Source of the DNA: Phaeosaccion multiseriatum
Taxonomy: Eukaryota > Ochrophyta, other classes
Direction of reading: 5' to 3'
Assembly: GCA_965112735.1 (NCBI GenBank)
Contig: OZ218965.1
Coordinates: forward strand, 2,170,001-2,234,000
DNA length: 64,000 nt
A model generated the notes under the pieces. That model saw nothing but the letters and a program-made list of their open reading frames with translations, was not told the origin of the DNA and searched no databases. Made by a program: the position numbers and the translations under genes. This document shows positions 19,901-31,460 of this stretch, piece by piece (the stretch's first letter is position 1; each line of letters begins with the position of its first letter).

Positions 19901-22900
19901 AGGGAGGAAAGCGCCACCCCCCGGTGGGCTCACGCTGGCGGCGGCGTTGAAGCGTCAGAAAGGGCTCCAAGAGGAGCGTGAGCAGCAGGCGAATCGGCAG
20001 TCGTCACAGGATGACGACGATGCTGCTGCTGTTGGTACTGGTGCTGCTGCTGATGCTCCTAGCACTACTGCTACCTCTCAGGGAGATGAAGCCAGGCAAG
20101 GGCAAGAGCAGGGGCGAAGGCAAGCGGAAGAGCAGGAGAGGAGGAGGCTTGACCGCCGGGCTAAGGCAGCCGTGGCGGCAGAAGCGCGTATGGCACGTGA
20201 GAAACTGCAGCAGCAGCAGGAGGAGGAGGAGGAGCGGCAGTTGGTGATACAACAGCAACAGGAGGACCAACAGCAAGAGCAGATGGAGAGGGAGAAAGAG
20301 TCGAGGGAGGAGAAGAACGAGAAGAAGAAGAAGGGGGAGGAAGAGGAGGACGAGAAGAAGGAGGAGGAGAATGAGAAGAAGAAGAAGGAGGAGGGGGAGG
20401 AGAATGAGAAGGAGAAGGAGAAGGAGAAGGAGAAGGAGAAGGAGAAGGAGAAGGAGAAGGAGAAGGAGAAGGAGGATGAGGGTGAGGAGCAGCCAATTCA
20501 ACCGGAGCTGCAGCAAGGTCAGGAGCAGACGCAGGACAAGGAGCTGCGACAAAGAGAGCCCACTGAGGTCCAAACAACAAGCGATAAGGAGACGGGGCAC
20601 ACCATCGATGATGACACAGAGAAGCAGGCTCGGGTGCAGAGGGAGGCTCCGCAGCCCCCGGTGGAGAGCCGAGTGACGGAAGGGGAAGGAGCAGGGGAAG
20701 GGGGGGAGGAAGGGGAAGAGGGAGAGGGAGGGAGTGCGGGTGAAGGAGCTCTGCCCTCGCCAGTTGGTGCTATGCGTCCCTTAGCGCCTGTGGGGGGGAA
20801 GATGGCAGCAGACGGAAGCGAGCAAGAAGCACCATCAGCAGCAGCAACACCAGCAACAGTAGTGGTAGACCAAGGACAAGAGCGAGGAGGAGAAGCAGAA
20901 GAAGTTGGTGATACAGCGGCCAGGGCAGGACAGGCGGAGAGCTCCGAAGCCCAAGAGAATGAAGAAGAAGGGGAGGCGCTGGGCCGTCATCGGAGGCGCG
21001 GCGCGTCCCCCGGGGCATTGCCGGAAGCGTCGTCATTGCTCACCGAGGCTTCGGTGGAGAGGGGCGAGACAGCTGCTGAGACAGCTGCTGAGACAACTAC
21101 TGAGGCAACTGCTGGGGGTGCGCCGGCCGCCTGCTCCCCGCCATCGGAGTGCCCAGATGGCAGCGGAGGGGTAGCGGGGAGTGACGGGACGGGCCGGTCG
21201 GAGGAAGAGGGTGAAGAGATGGAGGCGCCTGCTGCCTTTCCCTCCTTTCCCTCCTCCCTACAGGAGGAAGAGCCCTCCGCCCGCTCCTCATCACCACCAA
21301 CAACAGCGGCAGCACTGGTAGAGGAGCCTCGCCTTATCACGGGCATCAGCGACAGAGACAAAGACAAGAGCAAGGACAAGGACAACGACAAAGACAAGGC
21401 CCACGAGAAAGACAAAGACAAGGCCCACGAGAAAGACAAGAGCAAAGACAAGGACAGCGATGACAAGCCCGAGCACGAGGACGAGGCCGCATCTGCCCCG
21501 GCGGAGTATCCCACAGCAGAAACCGCCGCTCCCTGTCCCTCTCCCGCTCCCGCTCCCTCTCCCTCTCCCTCTCCCTCTCCCGCTCCCGCTCCCGCTCCCG
21601 CTCCCGCTCCCGCTCCCGCTCCCGCTCCCTCTCCCTCTCTCGCTCCCTCCCTCCCTCTCTCTCCTACTCCAAGTCAATCGCCGCCTGGGGAGGATGGGGA
21701 GGGAGGGGGGGACAGGCTTCTGGCCCAGTACGTGGAAGCCCCCACTGTGGCTGTCCCTGTATCACCAACTGCTGTAGAGGCAACAAGGCCTGAGGAGGCG
21801 CCAGTGATGCAAGGGACACAAGTGGGTGCTACCCCCCAAGCAGCGCAAGTAGAGCCTTCTCTAGGAGAGCTGTCCCCAGGGGGGGCTTCTCAAGGAGGGC
21901 GGTCAGAGCTCGGCACGGGAAGATGCACAGTGTCGGCGTTAGCGTCTGAAGGAGACGCGGTAGCAGCACCGGCAGGGGCGACGACGGAAGCAACGGAAGG
22001 GCCAACAGTAGCAGCAGCTGATGATACAGCAGCAGCAGTCGGTAGTACAGCAGCAGCAGTTGGTAGTACAGCAGCAGCAGTTGGTAGTACAGCAGCTGCG
22101 AGGGAGGCCGTGGATGGGTCGAAGGCAGCACCAGAGGCGGCCCCAACAGCAGCAGCAGCAATCTCCGCGAAGGTACCAGCAACGCCAACTGCAGCAGTTG
22201 GTGATACAGCAGTAGCAGAGGCACCAACAATGGCAGAGGCGGCACCCAAAGCAGCAGCCGTTGGTGATACAGCAGCAGCAGTTGGTGATACAGCAGCAGC
22301 AGCGGCTTCCTCTGCTTTGCCCCTGACGGTGGAGCCCCCCTCCTCCTCCTCGGCTGCCCCAGCCTCTGCAGACCCCCTGTCAAGCGTGTCAAGCGTGTCA
22401 AGCGTGTCAAACACGTCTGTATCTGTCAAGCGCACCCTGCGGAGGAGCGGCAGCAGCCTGGCCGCTGCCGTGCCGATGGCCGTCCCTCCCTCTCTACGTA
22501 TCCCCAGCCCCAAGGCTTCCTTCGCCTCCCTCCCCGCCCGTGAGGAGCTAAGAGACGAGCTTCGAGAGGAGGGGCAGGGGCGGGAGAGGAGGGACTCAGG
22601 GGCAGAGGAGGAGCTCAAGGGAGAGCCCAGGGAGAGGGAGAGCGGCGAGAAACAGCGCGTCTCCGATGGTGAGGGAGAGGGAGAGGGGGAGGGGAAGGAG
22701 GAGAGGAAGGAGGAGAGGAAGGGGGAGTGGGAAGGGTGCGGAGGGATTGGTGACAGGGGAAGCAGTGGCAGTAGTGGTGGAGGTGAGGCTGAAGGGAGAG
22801 GATCGACGAGGGGAAGAAGCGGCAGCAATGGAGGAGGAAAGGGCCACGAAGAAAACGCAGCGGAGAGGGGAGAGAGGGGAGAGAGGGGGGAGTCAAAGCG

Positions 22901-25900
22901 ACGCCCCTCTCGCCGCCTTTCTTCATCGCCCCCTCCCTCTCCCTCTCCCTCTCGCCCGACACCCACGGCAGCGCTTGGGCCTCTCCATGATGAGGACAAG
23001 AGCAGCGGCGACTGGCAGGGGGAGGAGGAGGGTGAGGAGGGTAAGGGGGAGGGGGAGGGGAGTGATGGCGAATTGCGTGGCCGACCTGCTGAGAGCAAGT
23101 ACCATGAGGGGAAGGCGGAGGAGGAGGAGGAGGAGGGGGAGCAGCGCAGCGCTGGCAACGGCAAAGGACAAGGCAATGGCAGAGACGCGGAGCCCGGGCA
23201 GGGGAGGAACGCGTCAGTGACTCCTCGGCCCACGGTAACTGGTGTCAGATCCTCTCCAGCGCTCGCACGGCTACCTGAATCGCCCACCAGGCGAGGGAGT
23301 CCGCCGTCCTCGGCCCCAGACAGAGCAGTTGGTGATACAGCCAAAGGTAAGCCACGCGCAGGAAGCCCTCCGCCCATCGCAAGACGGCAACAAAACTCGA
23401 CTCCGGCCCGAGGGGTGTCAGTCTCGCCCCGGGGGGGCTCAACCCGGGGGGCGTCAACCACGTCTCCCACCCACAGCCTTCCTCAGGCTGCGTCGCCCCT
23501 TATGGCAGGAGGAGGAGGAGGAGGAGGAGGCGGAAAAGCAGCGCGAGCTTCGGGCCAGGCTGTCCCTCTCGACTTGGCAACCCTCCCCTCGAGTTGCCAA
23601 CGGAGCCCTGATGCAGCAGTTGGTGATACAGCAGCAGCAGGTGGTGATGCAGCGAGCTCGCCGCGGCTGCTGCGGATGGGGAAGGAGGCTACAGACGACG
23701 AGGGGGCAATGAGGGAGAAGGGAGAAGTGAGCGAGGGCAGGGAAACGGCTCCAGGGGGGAGGGGGGGGAGGGCAGCGGCACCTCCAGCAAGATCCCCCAG
23801 GGGGGAGGTAGGCTCAGGAGTGGACAGCACTGTGAGAGCATCGCCAAGTGCAGCAGTTGGTGATACGGCACGGCCGGGGGCCGGAGGGTTGGGATTGTTG
23901 TCGGGCCGCCTGCCTACTCCTTCCTCTCCGTCTCCGTCTCCGAGAAGGGTGCAGCAACGGCAGCAACAGCCGCAACAGAAGGTGCAGCAGTTGGTGCTAC
24001 CTCAGGGCAGCGCTGGTGACATGTCGCCCCGGAGCCGCAAGGGCTCGGCAGAAGGGGGAAGGACCCCCCGGGGGGAGCCATCCCGAGGGGAGGTAACCCG
24101 GGGGGAGGCACACGCACGCTTCACTTCTCCGAAGGCGGCAGACACCAGCACAGCCTCGCCGCCCCTCCTCTCCCTGCTCAAAGGAGGACAGGCGCCTTCT
24201 CCTTCTTCTGCTTCTTGTCCTCCTGCCAGGACCAGTGCTGTATCACCAACGCACGCAGATGGAGACAGAAGCAGCGGTCGGCCATCCTCCACCTCCTCGC
24301 CTTCGCGACGCGCGGCCCCACAAGCCCCTGCCGCAGTTGGTGATACAGGCAGCATGCAGTCACAGAAACAGCACCAGAGGCAGCACCAGGAGAAGGCAGA
24401 GGGGATGGAGCAGGGGCAAGGGCAAGGGCAAGCGCAAGGGCAAGGGCAAGGACAAGGGCAAGGGCAAGGGCAATGGCAATGGCAATGGCAAGGGCAATGG
24501 CAAGGGCAAGGGCAAGGGCAAGGGCAAGGGCAAGGGCAAGGGCAAGGGCAAGGGCAAGGGCAAGGGCAAGGGCAAGGACAAGGGCAAGGACAAGGGCAAG
24601 GGCAAGGGCAAGGGCAAGGGCAAGGGCAAGGGCAAGGGCAAGGGCAAGGGCAAGGGCAAGGGCAAGGGCAAGGACAAGGGCAAGGGCAAGGGCAAGGGCA
24701 AGGACAAGGGCAAGGGCAAGGGCAAGGGCAAGGACAATGGCAATGGCAATGGCAATGGCAAGGGCAAGGGCAAGGGCAAGGACAAGGGCAAGGGCAAGGG
24801 CAAGGGCAAGGGCAAGGGCAAGGGCAAGGGCAAGGGCAAGGGCAAGGGCAAGGGCAAGGGCAAGGGCAAGGGCAAGGGCAAGGGCAAGGGCAAGGGCAAG
24901 GACAAGGGCAAGGGCAAGGACAAGGGCAAGGGCAAGGGCAAGGGCAAGGACAAGGGCAAGGGCAAGGGAAAGGGCAAGGGCAGGGTGGGGAAGCCAAGCC
25001 ATCCCCTCTGGCCTGTCTGCGCCCCCCCCCCCTCTTACCCCCTCACGGCAACAGGCAGGAGCAGGAGAGGGCCGCTCCGTCCTCCCCCTCCCCATCCACT
25101 GCCATCCGCTCTCCCCCCCTCTCAGCGTCGCAAGGGCCCGTCCGTAGAGACAGTGGTAACTCTGGGGCCCTCCCGCAATCGCCCACCAGAGGGGGGTACA
25201 CCCGAGGAGGAGGAGGAGGAGGCATCTCTTCTCCTCACTCCTCCCCTCCAGTGCATTCTCCCCGACAGTCTCTCCGCGCCAACGCCAACGCCGAGGCCAA
25301 GGGCAAGTTGTTCAGCTCCCCCAGGGCTTCTTCCCCGAGGGTCGCTTCCCCGAGGGGCACCTCCCCGAGGGGGCCGATCCCGAGGGGGCAGCAGGAGCCC
25401 TCAGCAGGGGACGACACAGGACCAGGCAAGGCGGGAGGAGGAGGACGAGGAAAAGGAAGATTGGGTGGGAGTGAGGGTGGAGGAGGAGGAGGAGGAGGAG
25501 GAGGAGGAGGAGGAGGAGGAGGAGGAGGTGCCGACTCGATCCATCGCTGCGAGGCCCCTCCAAAGCAGCTCCCCCTCTCCCTCCCCCTCCAGTCAGCATC
25601 GTCAGCCGCGAGAGAAGCGTTTGAAGGGCACTCCTCCTCTTCCTCGCCTCGCTCCCCTCTCTCGGCTCGGCCTCCTGCTGTATCACCAACTGCTGCGTCG
25701 TCCCCTCCAAACGGAGGCCGTAGGGGATCATCAGCGTCGCATTCGCCCCCCTCTCTCTCTCTGGAGAGCCTTCCCACGGCATCCAAAGTCTCGCCGAGGA
25801 CCCAGGGGGGCGATGGAGTGGGGCTCCGAGGCGGGGTGGCGCCGGAGGGTGGCAGCAGTAGGAGGCATATGGGCAGCAGCCAGAGCCCCCCCATCCTAAG

Positions 25901-26459
25901 GCATATGGGCAGCACAGGCAGAGGGAATCAGGCTTCCTCCCCACACGCGCCCGCTGAAGAGAAGGGCAGTCCTATGGGCCATCATGTGGACAGGCAGAGA
26001 GCGGCCAGCGGCGGAGGGCGGGGCGGTGAGGGCAAGGAGCAGGGGCAGCGGCAGCAGCAGCAGCAGCAGCAGTTGGTGATACAGCAGCAGGGGCAGGGGC
26101 AGCAGGAGAAGGCGCTGCCCTCGCCGCGAATGGCTTCGTTGCCCTCTCCCTCCTCTCTCGGAGACAAAGACAGAGACAAAGACAGAAGCAGAGACAGAAG
26201 CAGGGACAGAAGCAGAGAGAGGGGGAAGCTTCTCTTCAGCCAAAGCTCCGGGCCTCCCTATCAGAGCTCTCCTCGAGGGCCATGCCTCCCGGGGGGCGGG
26301 GGGTCATCACCGCCGTCGGACAACCTCCCCGGGGGGCGGGGTGTCAGGACTTCGTCTCGCTCTCGCTCTCCCTCTGCTGCTTCCACCTCCACCCTGGGGG
26401 CGTCGCTACCGAGCCATCTTCTGGGCAAGAGATGCGAGGGCAAGGGCGAGGGTGAGGGC

Positions 26460-26550
<91 letters not shown>

Positions 26551-28364
26551 GGAACGAGGCGAGGGGCGAGGCCTTTGCCTCTCTTTCTGCCCCGAGGAAG
26601 CGCTCCTCACCGTCCCGGGGCAGCAGCAGCAGCAGCGGTAGCAGCAGCAGTGGTAGCAGCAGCAGGGCGGGGGGGAGGGAGGGGGGTGGGGTGTTTCCTC
26701 CTTCGCCAAAGGGAGGCCCGAAGCACCAATCGCCGCAGCAGCGGGAGCGGGAGGGACTCTCCTCCCCGGGGGGGGGCAGGAGGGAATTTCCCTCGCCCCA
26801 AACGGCACATCGATGTGAAGACCCGCACATCGGCACCAAGCAGCAGTCATATGGGCAGACGGACCAGCAGCCGTCGTGTGGGCAGCGGGAGGAAGACGGG
26901 GGCGAGTCGAGAGGGCTCTTCTCAGGCCCCAAGGAGGGACAGAGCAGTCCCAAGGGGGGACGGAGCAGTCCTCCTCCTCTGCAGAGGGGCGCCCCAGAAT
27001 CCTCGCCAACCACGGTGCCTTCGCTGCCGCTGCAGACAACACGCCCGCCGTCGGAGTCTCCGGGAGCCGAGACAAAGCGCCGTGGAATGTCATCCGCCTC
27101 CCTCTCCTCGCCTCTGATGTCCCCCCGGGGCAAGAGCCGTGGCCAGGACAGAGAGGAGACACTGCACTCTTCGCCGAGATCGCCGGTGTCCACCCCCCCG
27201 GGGGGTGTGAACATGTTGAGCACCTCGATATTGCCAATGTCGATGTCGCCTCGCCTCGACTCACCTCCTCTTGGCCATAGTCTCAGTCTCACGGACGGAG
27301 CCAAGGCAGCGAAGGGTGCTGAAGCCGCGTCTCCTCCGCCCTCGTCGTCGCTGAGAGCCCTCCCCTCCTCCCCCTCGACTCGGAGACCTTCGTCCTCGTC
27401 CGCCTCTACCCCGCGGGACAGAGACGGAGACAGAGACGGAGAGCGAGGAGGACAACGAGGGCAAGGAGGGCATAGTTTGGCCTTTGCCTTTAGGGATGGG
27501 CACTCACCTTCTTCGAGGCGACGCTCGGCTTCGAGCGCTGCCGAAGGGAAGAGAGAGAGGGAAGAGAGGGAAGGGCGGGAAGAGAAGGAGGGGAAGAGAG
27601 AGAGGGAAGAGAGGGAAGGGAAGGAGCGCTTGCCGTCGCCTCGACTACAGCAGGGCGTGGGCCAAGGGCAGCAGCAGCAGTTGGTGATACAGCAGCAGGA
27701 GGAGGACGAGCGGGTCGGGGGTAGAGGCGGAGGCATGCCTTCCCCGATGGCGAGGTCCGACAGCTCTACCAAGCCCTCTTTGCCGCACTCGCCAAAGTCG
27801 AACTCCTCGACAATGGGGGATGTCGAGCCTGCCAAGGGAGGGGGACGGAGGGCTCTTAGGGACGGGGATGGCAGTGGAAGGACAGAGGGGTTTCCGCAGC
27901 ATCAGCAGCGGCATTCCCCGAGGGGCGGGCAGCAGCACGGGCACTCGCCGAGGGCGGGGCAGGAGTATCCTCGGGACGGCAAATCAAAACCTTTGCCGAG
28001 GGCGGCGAGTCCAGGGGGGGGGCGAGAAGGAAGCGCAGCAGTTGGTGATACAGCAACACTAGCAGTGGCTCCATCTCCATCCCTGACAAGGTCCCCACCG
28101 CCCTCTCCGCTCTCCTCCAGTGGCGCTGCTGGCTCCGAGCGGCGATTACTTTTCCCTGTCAGCGCACGTTCAGCCTTCTTTGCCGCTGGCGACACTTCGC
28201 CCTCCTCCCCCCCAGCCCTAAGCGCACCTTCCTCTCCCTCCTTGGCCTCTGTCTTGCCACGTACGTCGACTCGGAGTCCTGGTAGCTCTCCGTCGCAGTC
28301 TCCAAGAGGGGCCGCCCGGAGGGGGTCAGCCCTGGGAGGGGGTCAGCAGCCCTGTCGCCTTTAG
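16959..28364 (+). CDS. giant low-complexity protein with SR-type N-terminal region, two exons
   Basis: Exon 1 is 16959-18861, ending at a GTAAGT donor. Exon 2 is 19123-28364, entered at a CAG acceptor after a C-rich tract; the joint keeps frame and gives about 3,714 residues. The second part has no ATG near its 5' end, which supports the fusion. ATG 17049 (MEFSIEISGL) is an alternative start. Near the N-terminus SIEISGL... and VLCSVTTADSAATALAFRRR look like the beta strands and helix of an RRM-like fold; this is weak. An Arg/Ser/Gly-rich region follows, then two short helical segments (LESLWSRQTLLRSDGARCSL; MAALRLVLRRLYQQGKVFAS). Exon 2 is nearly all low complexity: E/K runs (20280-20490), SP/AP runs (21541-21650), a (GQ)n block of about 190 residues (24412-24982), Gly runs and (GE)n (26444-26560). 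It contains 13 of the 25 exact dispersed 12-mers outside exon 1. No function assigned. Confidence 0.6.
24412..24982. repeat. (GGGCAA)n hexanucleotide tract in coding sequence
   Basis: About 95 hexamers with occasional GACAAG and GGCAAT variants. In the gene frame it reads Gly-Gln repeats. Because a stop-free hexamer keeps every frame open, the long open frames in the other five frames here are artefacts. The tract is bounded by unique sequence of the same reading frame. Confidence 0.9.
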
Positions 28365-29517
28365 CGAGAGCTCTGAGGGATTAAGGAGGAGTGCACAAGT
28401 GCTTGACAGGGATGGCTTGGAGAGTATGTCAAGTGCTTGACAGGGATGGCTTGGAGAGTGTGACAAGTGCTTGACAGGGATGGCTTGGAGAGTATGTCAA
28501 GTGCTTGACAGGGATGGCTTGGAGAGTGTGTCAAGTACTTGACATGGATGGCTTGAGAAGTTGGGGGGTTAGCTTCATGAGGAAGTAAGATTGAGTAAGG
28601 CATGGAGGGGAAGAAAGTGCTCTTGCTTTCCAGTAAGGCTCCTTTCTTGCCAAGAGAAATTTTGAAATTTTATGGATTATACTTCTATAATATTACGTCA
28701 TCTCATTTACAGTAGTAATGACCTTTTAAACAACAAACGATCGCACACTCAGGACTGCGTTCAGAATGGACCCAGCCTTGACCACTGCGGGGGGGTCCGA
28801 GAGAGGGCCGAGAGAGGTCCGAGAGAGGTCCGAGAGCCGAGGGAGTGCGGGTATCGAGAGGAGGGCGCCTCCACACTGCCTCCACACTAACCCACCCCAG
28901 CAAGACTCACACACCTGCTTTCGTTCGTTCGCTCAAGCGGCTCCTGCAGAGCTGACCCTCACCCTGTCCCTCCCGCCTCTCCCGACCTGGCAGACGGCCT
29001 GCCAAGAGGCTGAGAAGAGACTTGTCGAGAGACTGTCGAGACACTGTCGACAGCAGAGGGCAGAAAGGTCGGGCGTGCGTTTCCTCCGCGGTCGCACATG
29101 TCACGCCCTTGACGCCGTGCGCGGTGTGTGGAGTATGCCCGCCTCACCTCTCCCCTGCCCTCTCGCCTGACCTCTCACCTGACCTCTCACCTGCCACAGT
29201 CTGTGCAGGGGCGAGGAGAGCCATCCGCAGACTGCCATCTGCCATGAGGAAGGAGGGGGCTGGGCAAGTCGTCTCTCTCTCTTCCTCTCTTGAAAGCGAT
29301 GGAAGGCGTGTCACACACCAGGCCTACCGGACCGGCAAGTGCAACGGACTGCAAGGCTGGGAACATCACCCCGCCTTCCCTTGCCTCCCCTCGCCTTCGC
29401 TTCAAGGCGAGCGAGCGGGCGAACGAACGAACAACGCTCTCCCCTGCCGCTCCAAGCCTCTTGTCCTTGTGTCTCCTGTCCCTCGTCGGCCAAAGGCAGA
29501 GGCAGCGGCAGCCTGCT
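28365..29517. other. convergent intergenic region with 34-bp tandem repeat
   Basis: Between the giant gene (+) and the hydrolase (-). It holds about 4.7 copies of a 34-bp unit containing AAGTGCTTGACAGGGATGGC at 28397-28558, an AT-rich stretch (28640-28745) that is a good place for a terminator, and short GAGAGGTCC repeats (28798-28836). The repeat contains no dispersed 12-mer. No gene seen. Confidence 0.6.
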
Positions 29518-31258
29518 TCACCGGCCCCTTCGCTTGAGCTGCGCGTACACAGTTGGCAACCAAAGGTCCACCTTCTCCGGACTGCCGTACCAGTTCGAAG
29601 GCTGGTCTATCGAGTGGAATACACCAGGCAGAGTCACCTGCGCGGCCCCCTCTAAATGAGCGCTTTGTAACGGCACCACGCCATCGCCGACGACATCTCC
29701 CACTCCGGCGACGTTGAGATAGGAAGAGTATGCGAATTTGCGTCGATCGCCCTTCTCAGCGTCCTTCATAGTGAGGAGGAGGAGAAGGACAGGGGGAGGG
29801 AGACAGGGAGAGGGGAGGAAAGGTCGAGGAAAGGTCGTGGATCTCAGCGTAAGCAAGCGTGAGAGACCGAAAGGCAAAAAGCAGGCAAAAGCCCCAACAA
29901 CCTCCTCCTCCTCCTCCTCCTGCTCCTCCTCCTCCACCTCCTCCTCCTCCTCCTCCTCCTGCTCGTACCTTCTTATCCTCCTCCTCCTCCTCCTCCTCCT
30001 CCTCCTCCTCCTCCTCCTGCTCCTCCTTGTCCTCCTCCTCCTCCTCCTCCTCCTCCTCCTCCTCCTTGTCCTCCTCCTCCTCCTCCTCCTCCTCCTCCTC
30101 CTTGTCCTCCTCCTCCTCCTCCTCCTCCTCCTCCTTGTCCTCCTCCTCCTCCTCCTCCTCCTCCTCCTCCTCCTCCTCCTCCTCCTCCTCCTCCTCCTCC
30201 TCCTCGTACCTTCTTCCCCTCTAGAGCAGTCCCGGCGACGCTGACGTAGGACACGCCAGGCAGGAAGGCCCCTGGAAAGTTGGCCTCCACATACGTCAAT
30301 GCCCCTCTCGTCATATCATTTGGCCCCACTGAGTGAGGGCTGCCAAGAGAGACAAGCCCTGCCACCACATCCTCTGTGCGAGTGGCTGCACTCCCCGCCC
30401 ATTCTCCCGAGCCCAAGATGGCCCTGCCCAGCCAGCCGCCCGCGGAATGCCCGCAAAGTACCACCTTCTGGCTGCCCGTCTCTGCCCGGACCCTGTCGAT
30501 CTCGGCGTAGACCTTGTCGAGGTACCATCCATACGCCAGCTCGGAGGGCGAAGTGTTGCCCTGCCAGAAGGAGAGATTGAATACGCCCTTTGCTACTTTG
30601 AACCAGTCCCTGTTTGGTCCGGGGGCAGGGGCGGGTGAATGTAGTTGACTTGTGAGTAGGCTCAACCCACACAGTTCTTGAGCAGCAGCGACTTACCTCC
30701 GCTCGACTGGCACTACCGCCACTGTGATGCCCCTTTTCCGAAGCGCGGTGACGAAGCTCTTGTCCTCTCCCCCGCCTTCTCCTTCTCCCTTGTCTTCACC
30801 CCTGTCATCGAAGAAGCGCCATGCCAGCGTTAGGAGGTAGGCATGAGAGAGAGAGAGATGAGACGCACCCCCACCTACCTCTTTGTTAAGCCGATCAGGT
30901 AGTCATTCGCGTCATTCCCGAAGCCCGGTAGCACCACAAAGGGTGGCAGAGTACGTGGGGCCAACGCAATGCGTGGCGTCTGCTGGAAGAATGCTTGTGC
31001 TGCTGGGGACGTTGGGGAGTTGGGGAGTCATTCGCAGGGATGATCGTCGGGATATCATAGGCGCAAGGCACTGTGCGGAAGCTCAGGTACGAGAAGTAAG
31101 CATTGCAATGCCCATAAGAGTCGTGAAGCATTTGGAGAGAGGGGGGTGGTGCACAATGACATAGCACATGAAATCGTCAATATACCTGGGACAAGCAGAA
31201 GCAAAGCAGCCAGCCACCTCACGAAAAGGCAGGTGATGGGCAAGCCAGAAGACCCCAT
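29518..31258 (-). CDS. plastid-targeted alpha/beta hydrolase (lipase/esterase-like)
   Basis: Five exons with continuous phase: 31186-31258, 30879-31002, 30697-30801, 30210-30609 and 29518-29763 (315 residues). The first exon encodes a signal peptide; across the first splice the cleavage site reads VPAAQA-FF (Phe29), the heterokont plastid motif, so import through the secondary-plastid ER route is expected. The fold follows: PPFVVLPGFGNDANDYLIGL (beta strand and oxyanion region), ITVAVVPVERRDWFKVAKG, nucleophile elbow GHSAGG with Ser155, GDGVVP with Asp261 and a VFHS His284, giving a plausible Ser-Asp-His triad. It resembles chloroplast and cyanobacterial PGAP1/lipase-like hydrolases of unknown substrate; acting on plastid lipid is an inference. 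Intron 4 is a (TCC/GGA)n tract. Confidence 0.87.
29899..30205. repeat. (TCC)n triplet tract filling intron 4 of the hydrolase
   Basis: About 100 TCC triplets with rare TGC/TTG/TAC interruptions. On the gene strand it is GGA repeats starting a few bases after the GTACGAGG donor. It is a homopurine-homopyrimidine mirror repeat and could form triplex DNA. Not coding: exon 4 splices from Lys-Lys to Asp at 29763. Confidence 0.85.
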
Positions 31259-31460
31259 AGGTAGGGTTAATAAAAAGGGAGAGACACGAGAGCTTAAAGG
31301 GAAGTGAGGTGCCACGGCAGCCCACGGCCGAATGTCGTGATCGTTGACATAATTCGGTGACTTTGGCTCCCGCCCTTCTCTCCCTCCTTTGGGTGGACTG
31401 ACTCGGGGTGTTTCTAGCTACTGTGTGTGCATTGGCTATAATTGCGAGGTGCACAAGTGT

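Noticed and set aside
24235-25899. Long open frames in all six frames over the GGGCAA tract
   Set aside because: A stop-free hexamer repeat keeps every frame open. Only the Gly-Gln frame connects to the long gene.
19011-28364. A separate gene starting at 19011
   Set aside because: The start is TTG inside an intron-like C-rich stretch; a CAG acceptor at 19122 joins in phase to the upstream exon instead.
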